64,000 nucleotides of DNA from Candidatus Accumulibacter propinquus (GCA_016714935.1 JADKBU010000013.1:108702-172701); one strand, 5' to 3'; shown: positions 1 to 9,578, counted from the stretch's first letter. Numbers and translations are program-made. The notes: generated by a model not told the origin, from the sequence alone.

Positions 1-35
1 TCGAGTCTGACATCAACTTCAGGAGGGCTTCACCG

Positions 36-218
36 ATGAACGGTTATCGAAGCTTGCTTCCACCAGCCGCTCGTATCGCCGCTGCCGCGGCCGCCGTGGC
101 CGCCGCGCTCAAAATTGCGTGCCGGCAACCGGAAGCGCCGGACAAGGCGGAACTGTACGAGTGGGAAGACGAATGTGGCCGCCCGGCCGCGAGCGACCAA
201 TCGTCCATTCCGTCGTGA
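36..218 (+). CDS. Small hypothetical protein, 60 aa
   Basis: The reading frame has a strong Shine-Dalgarno sequence (AGGAGG at 21-26) nine bases before the ATG, which is the main reason to accept it. The product has an alanine-rich hydrophobic stretch at about residues 11-29, which could be a membrane anchor or signal sequence. It is followed by an acidic, cysteine-containing tail (ELYEWEDECGRP). I do not recognise a family. It lies 106 bases upstream of an encapsulin-type ferritin in the same direction, so co-transcription is possible, but no function can be inferred. Confidence 0.45.
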   Translation: MNGYRSLLPPAARIAAAAAAVAAALKIACRQPEAPDKAELYEWEDECGRPAASDQSSIPS

Positions 219-324
219 CCACCGCGCGCGGCGACCCGCGACCGCGCGACGCCGGCGCTTCCCCGCCAGGAAACCGGCAATCCCCCGCAATTTCCGCAAT
301 TCCCGCAATCGTCAGGAGAAAGCA

Positions 325-612
325 ATGTCCAGCATCGGCTACCACGAACCTGTAGAAGAACTGTCCGCGGCAACGCGCGACATGCACCGCGCCATAGTGT
401 CCCTGATGGAAGAGCTGGAGGCCGTCGATTGGTATAACCAGCGGGCCGAGGCCTGCGCCGACGCCGAACTGCAGGCGATCATCGAGCACAACCGTGACGA
501 GGAAAAGGAGCACGCCGCGATGCTCCTCGAGTGGATCCGCCGCCACGACGTCAGGCTGTCGAAGGAACTCAAGGAATACCTGTTCACCGAGAAGCCGATT
601 GCCGATCAGTGA
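325..612 (+). CDS. Encapsulated-ferritin-like protein (EncFtn family), 95 aa
   Basis: The short two-helix ferritin-like protein strongly resembles the EncFtn family, in which annular decamers build a ferroxidase centre at subunit interfaces and oxidise Fe(II) inside encapsulin shells. The helix 1 motif MEELEAVDWY (residues 28-37) and the helix 2 motif RDEEKEHAAM (57-66) carry the expected metal ligands: E30, E60 and H63, matching E32, E62 and H65 of the Rhodospirillum rubrum protein as I recall it. The start at 325 is supported by AGGAGA at 315-320; upstream in-frame ATGs lie in non-family sequence. The protein stops right after the conserved YLFTEKPI segment, so the C-terminal encapsulation peptide seen in shell cargo is absent. 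No encapsulin shell gene lies downstream in this window; one upstream of base 1 cannot be excluded. Confidence 0.88.
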   Translation: MSSIGYHEPVEELSAATRDMHRAIVSLMEELEAVDWYNQRAEACADAELQAIIEHNRDEEKEHAAMLLEWIRRHDVRLSKELKEYLFTEKPIADQ

Positions 613-686
613 GGTGGTCCCGTCGCCGGTGGTCGCAGAAGTTCTGCGGTCGCCGCTGAAATGAACCGCCACTTGCCCAGCGAGCC

Positions 687-2208
687 ATGATGATCAACGA
701 TGCGTCGACCCGGGTGCTGCTCGTCGAGAGCGATGCCAACGATGCCGCACTGATCCAGGCGTCGCTGGCCGCAACCGGCGAGCGTTCGTTCCGTGTGCAG
801 TGGGTGAAGAGTCTGGCCAGCGCGCTCGCGTGCCTGGGCAACGAGCGATTCGACGTCATCCTGCTCGACCTGACGCTACCGGACAGCCAGGGCATCGGGG
901 CCTTCGAGCAGGTCTTCGCGGTAGCGCCGCAGGCCCTGATCGTCGTGCTCAGCCTGGCCAGCGACGAGCAGACCGCGCGCCAGGCGGTGCAACGCGGCGC
1001 CGGCGACTACCTGGTGAAGGGGCATGTCGACGGCCACTGGCTACCGCGCGCGCTGCGCTACCTGCTCGAGCGCCAGGCCACGCGTGACGAATTGCGGGGC
1101 AGCGAGGCGCGTTTCCGGGCGATGAGCGATGCTTCGCCGCTGGGCATCTTCGTCTCCGACGCGCAGGGGGGGTGCATCTACACCAACGCGGCGTATCACA
1201 AGATATCCGGGCTGAGCTTCGACGAGACGCTCGGTACCCGCTGGAGCCGCGCCATTCACCCGGACGACCGGCCGCGCGTGCTCGCCGAGTGGGGCGAAGC
1301 CGTGCGCGGCCTGGCACCGTTCCAGACCGAGTTCCGCTTCCTGCAGCCCGACCTGAGCATCGTCTGGACGCGCGTCAATAGTGGTGCGATGAGCGACGGG
1401 ATGGCGCCGCACGGTCGGGTCGAGACGGTCGAGGACATCACCGAGCGCAAGACCGCCGAGTTCGTGTTGCAGGCGGCGGAAGACCGGCTGTTCGAGGAGC
1501 GGGAGCGTGCGCAGGTGACGCTCAACTCGATCGGCGACGCGGTGCTGTGTACCGATCTCGCGGGCAACGTCAGTTATCTGAATCTGGTCGCCGAGGCGAT
1601 GACCGGCTGGTCGAGCGCGGAAGCCCTCGGCCGGCCGCTGGCGGAGGTGTTCCGGATCATCGACGGCCGTACGCGCGAGCCGGCGGCCAGTCCCGCCGAA
1701 CGTGCGATCGGGCAGAACCGGACCGTCGGGCTGGCGGCGGATTGCCTGCTCGTCCGCCGCGACGGCTTCGAGTCGGCGATCGAGGATTCCGCCGCTCCGA
1801 TCCACAACCGTGACGGCCGCGTCGCCGGCGCGGTGCTGGTCTTCCACGACGTCAGCGAATCGCGGGCAATGGCGCTGAAGATGGCGCATCTGGCGCAGCA
1901 CGACTTTCTCACCGGCCTGCCGACAGACCCGCTTCCCGATCGACACCCTGAAAATCGACCGCTCATTCGTGCGCGACATCGCCACCGACGCCGATGACGC
2001 GACCATCGTCAGTGCGGTGATCGGCATGGGGAGAAACCTCAACCAACGGGTAATTGCCGAGGGCGTCGAAACCCGCGAGCAGCTGGCTTTCCTGCGCACC
2101 CGGCAATGCCACGAAGGGCAGGGCTTCCTGTTCAGCCACCCATTGTCGGCGGAAGACTTCGCGGGCTTTCTGGCCGGCGGCGATGTCGCCGCTATGTGCG
2201 CCAGCTAA
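687..2208 (+). pseudogene. Response regulator-PAS-PAS-(GGDEF-EAL) gene with internal deletion
   Basis: The open part (687-1997) encodes a receiver domain (phosphoacceptor D61 in ILLDLTLP, conserved K111) and two PAS domains (about residues 130-255 and 275-395). It then reaches the first residues of a GGDEF domain (QHDFLTGLP). At about 1,922-1,936 the sequence jumps, in another frame, to the distal part of an EAL domain: FPIDTLKIDRSFV, then IAEGVETREQ, ending at 2208. About 1 kb coding for nearly all of GGDEF and the proximal two thirds of EAL appears to be missing, and the downstream part is out of frame. The parent would have been a c-di-GMP-metabolising response regulator. The remaining reading frame could still make a receiver-PAS-PAS protein with a scrambled basic tail (stop at 1997). 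No output domain remains. Confidence 0.8.
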
Positions 2209-2337
2209 CAGAGTCTGCGCGTGTTCGCGTGCAAACTGTCGGCTGGCCTTCCAATTGCGGGCGCCGCTGAACGGGTGTTCAGTGTCGTCGATCCGCAACG
2301 ACGAATCCCTGCGTTCATTCCCCAAAGGAGCCACACC

Positions 2338-2817
2338 ATGCTTGCAGCCAGTCCCGACCTGATCAACTCGATCGAGATCAACGCCAAGGCCTTCATGACC
2401 CTGTCGAAAATCGCCTTTTCGAGTGTCGAGCGCCTTGCCACCCTGAACCTCAACGCCACGCGCGTTGCCCTGGGGGACGGTGTTCCTGCCTTCGGCTCGC
2501 TGTTGAAGATCACCGACGGCCAGCAGCCGGGCCTGCCCGGCACCGCCAACGCCACCAACAACGCGGCCGCCTACCTCAAGGGCGTGCAGGAGATCGCCGC
2601 CGAAACCCAGCGGGAAGTGACCGAGTTGCTTGGTTCCTACTTCCCCACGCAGGGGCTGGGCGCCAACCCCAGTGCCGGCTGGCTCAAGGGTTTCGAACAG
2701 TTCAAGAGCTTTGCGCAGCAGGTCACCGACATGACGACCGCCAACAGCAAGGTGGTTGGCGAAGCGACGGCGCGCATCGCCGATTCGGCGGCGTCTCTGG
2801 CGCAGAAGCGTTCCTGA
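2338..2817 (+). CDS. phaP: Phasin (PHA granule-associated protein), 159 aa
   Basis: Phasins coat polyhydroxyalkanoate granules, control granule size and interact with PHA synthase and depolymerase. The protein has the typical layout: a short N-terminal segment, then amphipathic helices rich in A, E, Q and K with phasin-like stretches (LINSIEINAKAFMTLSKIAF; EIAAETQREVTELLGSYF; GFEQFKSFAQQVTDMTTANSKVV), and no signal peptide. The length fits the PhaP family. The ATG at 2338 is preceded by AAAGGAG. A rho-independent terminator follows directly, so this appears to be a single-gene transcript. A second phasin-like gene lies at the right edge of the window. Confidence 0.85.
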   Translation: MLAASPDLINSIEINAKAFMTLSKIAFSSVERLATLNLNATRVALGDGVPAFGSLLKITDGQQPGLPGTANATNNAAAYLKGVQEIAAETQREVTELLGSYFPTQGLGANPSAGWLKGFEQFKSFAQQVTDMTTANSKVVGEATARIADSAASLAQKRS

Positions 2818-2837
2818 ACGCCGCCATCGTCGCGCTG

Positions 2838-2861
2838 AGCCCCGCCGGTCGGGGCTTTTTT
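2838..2861 (+). terminator. Rho-independent terminator after phasin gene
   Basis: The inverted repeat AGCCCC (2838-2843) / GGGGCT (2851-2856) encloses a 7-base loop and is followed by a run of T. It sits 20 bases after the phasin stop codon, as expected for an intrinsic terminator of that gene. Confidence 0.85.
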
Positions 2862-2862
2862 A

Positions 2863-2891
2863 TTGCAAACCCATGGCGTTCACTATACTAA
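2863..2891 (+). promoter_or_regulatory. Possible sigma-70 promoter for the hybrid kinase
   Basis: TTGCAA (2863-2868) and TACTAA (2886-2891) are spaced by 17 bases, just after the phasin terminator and about 45 bases before the kinase ATG. A slightly different -10 (TATACT, 2884-2889) would give 15-base spacing. The stretch is clearly more AT-rich than its surroundings. This is a motif match only. Confidence 0.4.
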
Positions 2892-2933
2892 TACGATGCT
2901 ACAGTCTCATCTGGCGAGGAAGAGAAAGAAGCG

Positions 2934-4763
2934 ATGACCGACCGGGATCAACCCGCCGACGATGGCACCGACCTGTCGAGCGGATCCGGGGCGAGCGTCG
3001 GCGCCGCCCTGCGCTCGCGTGCGGAGGAAAGCCTGCGCCGCCAGTCCAGTCTCCGCGTGGCAAGAGCCGAAGCCGTGCTCCCCGAATCGGCGCAGCGCAC
3101 GCTGCACGAACTGCGCGTGTATCAGGTCGAACTCGAAATGCAGAACGAGGAGTTGCGCAACGCGCAGGTGGCGCTCGAGGCGGCGCGGGCGCGCAATGTC
3201 GAGCTCTACGACCTGGCGCCGGTCGGCTACTGCACCGTCAGCCGGCAGGGCCTGATCCTCGAAGCCAACCTGACCGCCGCGACCCTGCTCGACATACGGC
3301 GGACGACGCTGATCGGGCAGCCGCTGAGTCGTTACATCACCAGCGACGATGCCGAACGCTTTCATCTGCAGCGCCGGCAGATCCTCGACACCGGCGAGCC
3401 GCTGGCCGGCGAACTGCGGATGTCGACCGCCGCGGGCAAGCCGTTCTGGGCACAGCTTGCGGCGAGCGCCGCAGCGGCCGCCGATGGTACGCCGGCGCTG
3501 TATGTCGTGTTCAGCGATGTGACTGCCAGGAAACAGGCCGAGCTCGAACTTGCGCGCCATCGCGATCATCTCGAAGACCTGGTGCAGGAGCGTACCGCCG
3601 CGCTGGCCGTCGCCAGGGACCTCGCCGAAGCCGCCAGCCGCGCCAAGAGCACTTTCCTGTCGACCATGAGTCACGAACTGCGCACGCCGATGGCCGGCGT
3701 CATGGGCATGCTCGAACTCGCCGCGCGCCGGACCACCGACAGCAAGACCCGTGAATACCTTGGCAAGGCGCTGGGTGCCGCGCAAAGCCTGCTGGCGATC
3801 ATCAACGACATTCTCGACCTGTCGCGCATCGAAGCCGATCGCCTGCGGCTCGACTGTCGCCGTTTTACGCTCGGCTCGCTGCTGGCGCAGTTGCGGAGCC
3901 TGGCGGAGCCGCTGGCCAACGCCAAGGGCATCGCCCTGCGGGTGCACGTCCCGGCCGCGCTGGCCGAATACGCGGTTCTCGGCGACGATCTGCGGCTCGG
4001 CCAGATTCTGCTCAACCTCACCGGCAACGCCATCAAGTTCACGCCCGCCGGGTCGGTGTCGGTGCGCGTCACGCTCAGCGAAGAGCCCGGCGACGCACTG
4101 TGCCTGCGCTGTGAAATCGTGGATACCGGCATCGGCATTGCGGCAGCCGACCAGGTTCTCGTGTTCGAACCCTTCGAGCAGGCCGACCGCTTGCTGACGC
4201 GACAGTACGGCGGCAGCGGGCTGGGCCTGGCGATCAGCCGTCGGCTGGCGCACCTGATGGACGGCGAGATCGGCCTGAGCAGCGAAGTGGGCGTCGGCAG
4301 CGTCTTCTGGTGCACGGTTCGCCTGCGCAAGGCGGCGGACGCGGCGGCGCCCGTCGCTGCGCCCGCCGCCGACGAACGGGCGGCGAACCGCCATCGCGGC
4401 AAGCGCATCCTGCTGGTCGAGGACGACGCCGTGTCGCGCGAGATCGTGCGGGGGCTGCTGGAGCATGCCGGATTCGTCGTCGATACGGCCGAGGACGGCT
4501 GGCAGGCGGTCGTCCTGGCGACGACCAACAGCTACCACCTGGTCCTGATGGACCTCGCGATGCCGAACGTGGACGGTTTCGAAGCGACGCGGCTCATCCG
4601 CGCCCTGCCCGAGTGCGCGGACCTGCCGATCGTCGCGCTGACCGCCTATGCCTTCGACGAAGACCGGGCGCGCTGCCTCGCGGCGGGAATGAACGATCAC
4701 CTGGCCAAACCGGTGACCCCCGGCGCGCTCTTCAGGATGGTCTTCTCCTGGCTGGATCGCTAA
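2934..4763 (+). CDS. Hybrid sensor histidine kinase (PAS-HisKA-HATPase-receiver), 609 aa
   Basis: This is a cytoplasmic two-component sensor with no membrane segment. In order: an N-terminal helical segment with LHELRVYQVELEMQNEEL (residues 58-75), a PAS domain (about 85-200), a coiled linker, a HisKA domain with H247 in MSHELRTPM, a HATPase_c domain (N box GNAIKF, G1 VDTGIGI, G2 GGSGLGL), and a C-terminal receiver with D540 (LVLMDLAMP). The start is preceded by GAGGAAGAGAAAGAAGCG, a good purine-rich ribosome site. The N-terminal block recurs in the genes at 9579 and 11435, so the three are paralogues of one sensory family. The gene converges with the chemoreceptor gene at 4790. The signal and the final phosphorelay partner are unknown. 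Confidence 0.92.
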   Translation: MTDRDQPADDGTDLSSGSGASVGAALRSRAEESLRRQSSLRVARAEAVLPESAQRTLHELRVYQVELEMQNEELRNAQVALEAARARNVELYDLAPVGYCTVSRQGLILEANLTAATLLDIRRTTLIGQPLSRYITSDDAERFHLQRRQILDTGEPLAGELRMSTAAGKPFWAQLAASAAAAADGTPALYVVFSDVTARKQAELELARHRDHLEDLVQERTAALAVARDLAEAASRAKSTFLSTMSHELRTPMAGVMGMLELAARRTTDSKTREYLGKALGAAQSLLAIINDILDLSRIEADRLRLDCRRFTLGSLLAQLRSLAEPLANAKGIALRVHVPAALAEYAVLGDDLRLGQILLNLTGNAIKFTPAGSVSVRVTLSEEPGDALCLRCEIVDTGIGIAAADQVLVFEPFEQADRLLTRQYGGSGLGLAISRRLAHLMDGEIGLSSEVGVGSVFWCTVRLRKAADAAAPVAAPAADERAANRHRGKRILLVEDDAVSREIVRGLLEHAGFVVDTAEDGWQAVVLATTNSYHLVLMDLAMPNVDGFEATRLIRALPECADLPIVALTAYAFDEDRARCLAAGMNDHLAKPVTPGALFRMVFSWLDR

Positions 4764-4789
4764 TGCCGGTCATGGCGCCGCAGTCGGCG

Positions 4790-6388
4790 TCATGCGAGGC
4801 GAAAGCGTTGTGTCGCGCCCTTCAATTGTTCGGCAACCGCTTCGAGGCGGCTCGCGGCGGCGGCCGTCTCCTTGACTGCGGCGCCGTTTTCCTCGCTCGT
4901 CTGAGCGATCTGCTCGACACGGGCGGCAACGTCCGAACTGGCGATCGACTGTTCCTTGAGCGCTCTGGTGATGTCCTCGACAACGGTGACCACTTGCTGC
5001 GAATGTGCATCGATGCTGTCTATCGCGCCTCCCGCCTCGCGCGACAATTGCTCGAAGCCACCGATCTGCGTCGCGACTTCGCCCATGCCGGTGACGGCTT
5101 CGCGGCTGACTGACTGGACCTGCCCGATCATGGCGCCGATTTCCCGGGTCGAGTTGCCGGTACGTTCGGCGAGCTTGCGCACTTCGTCGGCAACGACCGC
5201 AAAACCTCGACCCTGCTCGCCGGCCCGCGCAGCCTCGATGGCCGCGTTCAGGGCCAGCAGGTTGGTTTGTTCGGCCACCTCACGAATCACCCGGATGATC
5301 GATGAGATCTGTTCGGAATACTTGCCAAGCTGCTCGATTTGCCCGGCAACCTGGTCAACCGCGGCGCTGGTCGAGCGACCGCTGTCGATCATCCGGCCGA
5401 TGATGGCGCGGCCTGCGTTTCCCGAGCGCGTTGCCGAGTGGCGAAGGTCGGCCGCCTGATCGGAAATCAGCGAAATGCTGACCGACATCTGCTCGACGGA
5501 GGCGGCCATCGACGCTGCGGCATCGGCCTGGGTCCCGGAGGAAGTCGACAGCTGGCTGGTGGTTGCGGACAACTGCTGGCTCATCGCGGCGACGGTTTCC
5601 GCATTGCCCTGGATGGCAGCGATGATCTGGCACAGGCCTTTCTGCATGTCGTTGCAGGACGCCAGTACTTCGGCAAGCTCGGTGGGGCCGGCGACCTCGA
5701 TCGACCGGCTGAGGTCGCCGGCGGCGACCTGCCGGGTGGCCGCCTGGACGCCGGCCAGAGGTTGCACGATCGAGCGGATGATCAGCAGGGCAACACCGAG
5801 CAGCACAAGTGCGGCGACAACGGCGATGATGCCGATCCTGCGCAGCGTCGACGAACTCGCCGCATCGAACTCCCGGTCGGCGGCTACGGCTTCCGCCGAC
5901 ATCGAATTCGCCACCTTGTCCAGATGGACGCGAATCTCACGGACTTCCCGGTCGGCCAGTTCGTCGATCTGGCCGATTCCCTGTTCCACCCGATTCCGGT
6001 CGTCGAGTGCAGGGAGCAACTTCTTCTCGAAGATTTCTGCGAGCCGGTCGACCGACTGGCGGGCACTGGCTACCGCCTGCTTTTCTTCCGGGGTATCTGC
6101 TTCCTGGCCCAGACGGTCGAGGTCACTGTCCGCTTGCGCGCGCAGGCGGACAAAATCGTTGCGCGACTCATCGAGGTGTCGGTTGATGATCGCGTCGGCA
6201 AAGATCTGGTAGAACTGGGCGCCCAGCCAGCCGGCTTGCTGTGCCCGGACCGCACTCTGACTTCTGGCAAACCCGGTATCCTGAAGCGTGCCGAGACGAC
6301 TGATCATCAGCAGGACCACGACGATCATCAGCGCGAGGGACGCCAAAGCGAGAGAAGCGAACGCCATGAGGCGGCTTTTGACACTCAT
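4790..6388 (-). CDS. Methyl-accepting chemotaxis protein, 532 aa
   Basis: This is a transmembrane chemoreceptor that would signal to CheA/CheW. It has an N-terminal membrane helix (about residues 8-28), a periplasmic four-helix-bundle sensory region (about 29-185), a second membrane helix (about 188-210, IIAVVAALVLLGVALLII), a HAMP domain, and the cytoplasmic signalling domain. The latter has the invariant hairpin region EQTNLLALNAAIEAARAGEQ and nearby VVADEVRKLAERT. No C-terminal NWETF-like pentapeptide is present; the protein ends RFRLA. The start is taken at ATG 6388. A GTG two codons upstream (6394) is better spaced from AAGGAG and may be the real start. The gene is divergent from the CheB-CheR fusion gene, which suggests, but does not show, that this receptor is its methylation substrate. 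Confidence 0.9.
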   Translation of the reverse strand: MSVKSRLMAFASLALASLALMIVVVLLMISRLGTLQDTGFARSQSAVRAQQAGWLGAQFYQIFADAIINRHLDESRNDFVRLRAQADSDLDRLGQEADTPEEKQAVASARQSVDRLAEIFEKKLLPALDDRNRVEQGIGQIDELADREVREIRVHLDKVANSMSAEAVAADREFDAASSSTLRRIGIIAVVAALVLLGVALLIIRSIVQPLAGVQAATRQVAAGDLSRSIEVAGPTELAEVLASCNDMQKGLCQIIAAIQGNAETVAAMSQQLSATTSQLSTSSGTQADAAASMAASVEQMSVSISLISDQAADLRHSATRSGNAGRAIIGRMIDSGRSTSAAVDQVAGQIEQLGKYSEQISSIIRVIREVAEQTNLLALNAAIEAARAGEQGRGFAVVADEVRKLAERTGNSTREIGAMIGQVQSVSREAVTGMGEVATQIGGFEQLSREAGGAIDSIDAHSQQVVTVVEDITRALKEQSIASSDVAARVEQIAQTSEENGAAVKETAAAASRLEAVAEQLKGATQRFRLA

Positions 6389-6568
6389 CACCACGTCCTG
6401 TATCTCCTTGTCGCTGGAAGGGAATTCGACCGTGGCGATTGTCCCACTGCATTTCCGCAAGCGTCAATAGCGGCGATTGCCCGGTGCGCATCGAGGAAGC
6501 GAGCCGGTCGTCCCTTTTGGGCGTAGGATGTTGTATGCCGGACGCGGGCAATGGATCGGAGAGAGAGC

Positions 6569-9500
6569 ATGAACGCCGCAAGAACGACCAGGAATAACTC
6601 GCCGCAATCGGTGGCGCCGCCTGGCCCTACAGAGGTGACCGAGGTCAGCTTTCCGATCGTCGGCATCGGTGCCTCGGCCGGTGGTTTGTCGGCGTTCGAG
6701 GCCTTTTTCTCGGGCATGCCTGCCGACATCGACCCGGGGATGGCCTTCGTGCTGGTCCAGCATCTGGCGCCGGACCACAAGAGCATTCTCGCCGAACTGA
6801 TCCGGCGCTATACCCGCATGCAGGTCTTCGAGGTCGAGGACGGCATGCCGGTCAGGGTCAATTGCGCCTACATCATCCCGCCCAATCACGACATGGCGTT
6901 TCTGAACGGTACGCTGCAATTGCTCGAACCGTCCGAGCCGCGCGGCCGCCGGCTGCCGATCGACTTCTTCTTCCGTTCGCTGGCGCAGGACCAGCATCAA
7001 CTGGCGATCGGCATCGTCCTTTCGGGAACCGGCAGCGACGGCACGCTCGGCGTGCGGGCGATCAAGGGCGAGGCCGGCATGGTCATGGTCCAGAGCCCGG
7101 AATCCACCGAGTTCGACGGCATGCCGCGCAGCGCCATCGCCACCGGCCTGGTCGATTGGCAACTGCCGCCGGCGGCGATGCCCGCGCAGTTGATCGCCTA
7201 CGTCGCGCACGCCTTCGGCGAGCATTCCGCGCTGATCGCCGAGCAGACACCGAGCAACGAGAACGCGCTGAAGAAGATCTTCATCCTGCTGCGCGCGCAG
7301 ACCGGGCACGATCTTTCCCAGTACAAGACGAACACCATCAACCGCCGCATCGTGCGCCGCATGGCGCTGCACCAGATCGAATCGATCGAAGACTACGTCC
7401 GGTATCTGCAGAAGTCGCCAGCCGAGGTGGACGCCCTGTTTCGCGACCTGTTGATCGGGGTGACCAGTTTCTTCCGCGATCCGCAGGCCTTCCAGGCGCT
7501 CGAAGAGCAGGTGATCCCGCAGATCTTCGACAACCATCCGCCGGGCAGCGTGATTCGCGTCTGGTCGACCGGCTGTTCGACGGGCGAGGAAGCGTACTCG
7601 ATCGCCATCCTGCTGCAGGAGCGGATGGAGGCGCTCAAGCAGGGCTGGACGCTGCAGGTCTTTGCTTCCGACATCGACCGGCACGCGATTGCCGCCGCAC
7701 GCGCCGCGGTGTACCCTGCCAGCATCGCCGCCGACATCTCGCCGCAGCGGCTGGCGCGCTTCTTCACCGCCGAGGCCGACGGCAGCGCCTACCGCATCAA
7801 CAAGAGCATCCGCGACCTGCTGGTCTTCTCCGAGCATGACCTGCTCAGAGACCCGCCCTTTTCCCGACTCGACCTGATCAGTTGCCGCAACCTCCTGATC
7901 TATCTGGGCGCGGAGTTGCAGAAGAGCATCATTCCGCTGTTCCACTACGCGCTCAACCCATCCGGCATGTTGTTCCTGGGGACCTCGGAAAGCGTCGGCA
8001 ACTTCTTCGACCTGTTTTCCGTGCTCGACCGCAAAGCGAAGATCTACCAGCGACAGGAAGATTTTGCCGGCAAGCAGTATGCGGCGCTGCGGCGCTTTCT
8101 GCCGACCAGGACGGTGCTTTCCCGGAGCAGCGCGAAGGGCGACTCCCCGGTCAGGCTGCCGCTACGCGAAGTCGCCGAACAATCGCTGCTCGAACAGATC
8201 GGCGTGGCCGGGGCGCTGATCAACGGGCAGGGCGACATCTTCTATCTGCACGGTCGCACCGGCGCCTACCTCGAGCCGGCGCCGGGCGAAGCGGGCATCA
8301 ACAACATCCTCAGAATGGCCCGCGAAGGGCTGCGGCTCGAGCTCGGCATGGCCCTGGCCAAAGCCGCGAGCAGCCAGCACGTGGTGCGGGTGTCCGGGCT
8401 GCACGTCAGGACCAACGGCCACTTCAGCTGGGTTCGGCTGAGCGTCGGGCCGGTGACCCGCGGCACCGGCGTGGCCCCGGAGTCGCCGCTGTACCTGGTG
8501 ACGCTCGAAGAATCGCCGGTTCTCGATCCCGCGGCGGCGGCCCTGCCGGCCGCCGGGGGCGCGGACACCGGGGTGGACGCGGATGCGCGCATTGCCGCGC
8601 TCACCGAGGAACTGCGGGCCAAGGACGAATATCTGCAGAGCACGCGCGAGGAACTGGAAACCGCCAACGAGGAACTCAAGTCGTCGAACGAGGAGATGCA
8701 GTCGGTCAACGAGGAACTGCAATCGACCAACGAGGAACTCGAAACCTCGAAGGAGGAACTGCAATCGGTGAACGAAGAACTGGCCACGGTCAACGCCGAG
8801 CTGAACACCAAGGTGCTCGACCTGTCGCGCGCCAACAACGACATGAACAACCTGCTCGCCGGTACCGGCATCGCCACGGTCTTTGTCGACCATTGCCTGC
8901 GCATCCTGCGCTTCACCCCGAGCGCGTCGCAGATCATCAACCTGATTCCCGGTGACGTCGGTCGCGCCGTCGGCCACATCGTCTCCAACCTGGTCGGTTA
9001 CGACCGCCTGGTGGCCGACGTGCAGGGCGTGCTCGACACCCTCGCCCCCAAGGAGGCGCAAGTCCGCAGTACCGCCGGCCGGTGGTACACCATGAGTATC
9101 CGGCCCTATCGCACGCTCGACAACGTCATCGAGGGGGCGGTGATCACCTTTGTCGACATCACCGAAATGCGGCGGATCGAAGACGCCCTGGCGAAAGAAC
9201 AACCGTCGCTGCGCCTGGCGGTGGTCGTCCGCGATGCCTTCGACGCCATTACCGTGCACGACCTGGACGGCCGCATCATCGCCTGGAATCCGGCCGCGGA
9301 ACGGATCTACGGCTGGAGCGAGGCCGAGGCGCTGCTGCTGAACGTCCGCGACCGCATCCCGCCGCTGCTGCGCGACGACGCTCTGGTCACGCTGCGGGAA
9401 TTTGACCGGGACAGGATTCCGGAACCCTATCACACGCAACGGCTGACCAGGAGCGGGGCGGTCCTGGAGGTGTCGGTGACCGCCACCGCGCTGCTCGATG

Positions 9501-9577
9501 CAAGCGGGCAGATCTATGCGATGGCGACCACCGAGCGGGTGCGCGACGCGCCGGCGCATGCCCCTGGCGAGGCGTGA
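6569..9577 (+). CDS. CheB-CheR fusion protein with coiled coil and two PAS domains, 1,002 aa
   Basis: The protein joins a chemoreceptor methylesterase/deamidase domain to a methyltransferase domain. CheB part: S36 in IGASAGG, H65 in VQHL and D157 in GTGSDG form the catalytic triad; there is no receiver domain in front, unlike classical CheB. CheR part (about residues 220-490): SAM-binding loop VWSTGCSTGEE at about 330-342 and later SCRNLLIYL. A long coiled coil follows (about 670-760) with repeated EEL-xxx-NEEL units, then two PAS domains (about 765-870 and 885-995). The start at 6569 is chosen because GGAGAGAG lies just before it; an ATG at 6551 is less well placed. The stop is one base before the ATG of the next kinase gene. 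Such CheB/CheR/PAS proteins are known in proteobacteria and often act with sensor kinases rather than core chemotaxis. Confidence 0.93.
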   Translation: MNAARTTRNNSPQSVAPPGPTEVTEVSFPIVGIGASAGGLSAFEAFFSGMPADIDPGMAFVLVQHLAPDHKSILAELIRRYTRMQVFEVEDGMPVRVNCAYIIPPNHDMAFLNGTLQLLEPSEPRGRRLPIDFFFRSLAQDQHQLAIGIVLSGTGSDGTLGVRAIKGEAGMVMVQSPESTEFDGMPRSAIATGLVDWQLPPAAMPAQLIAYVAHAFGEHSALIAEQTPSNENALKKIFILLRAQTGHDLSQYKTNTINRRIVRRMALHQIESIEDYVRYLQKSPAEVDALFRDLLIGVTSFFRDPQAFQALEEQVIPQIFDNHPPGSVIRVWSTGCSTGEEAYSIAILLQERMEALKQGWTLQVFASDIDRHAIAAARAAVYPASIAADISPQRLARFFTAEADGSAYRINKSIRDLLVFSEHDLLRDPPFSRLDLISCRNLLIYLGAELQKSIIPLFHYALNPSGMLFLGTSESVGNFFDLFSVLDRKAKIYQRQEDFAGKQYAALRRFLPTRTVLSRSSAKGDSPVRLPLREVAEQSLLEQIGVAGALINGQGDIFYLHGRTGAYLEPAPGEAGINNILRMAREGLRLELGMALAKAASSQHVVRVSGLHVRTNGHFSWVRLSVGPVTRGTGVAPESPLYLVTLEESPVLDPAAAALPAAGGADTGVDADARIAALTEELRAKDEYLQSTREELETANEELKSSNEEMQSVNEELQSTNEELETSKEELQSVNEELATVNAELNTKVLDLSRANNDMNNLLAGTGIATVFVDHCLRILRFTPSASQIINLIPGDVGRAVGHIVSNLVGYDRLVADVQGVLDTLAPKEAQVRSTAGRWYTMSIRPYRTLDNVIEGAVITFVDITEMRRIEDALAKEQPSLRLAVVVRDAFDAITVHDLDGRIIAWNPAAERIYGWSEAEALLLNVRDRIPPLLRDDALVTLREFDRDRIPEPYHTQRLTRSGAVLEVSVTATALLDASGQIYAMATTERVRDAPAHAPGEA

Positions 9578-9578
9578 C

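Noticed and set aside
1041..2099. Long minus-strand frame opposite the response-regulator gene
   Set aside because: It mirrors the PAS-coding strand, has arginine/alanine-rich shadow composition and no ribosome site.
8583..8850. Tandem repeat region in the CheB-CheR gene
   Set aside because: The repeated GAGGAACTG-like units encode the family's usual NEEL coiled coil, so they are coding and not an independent repeat element.
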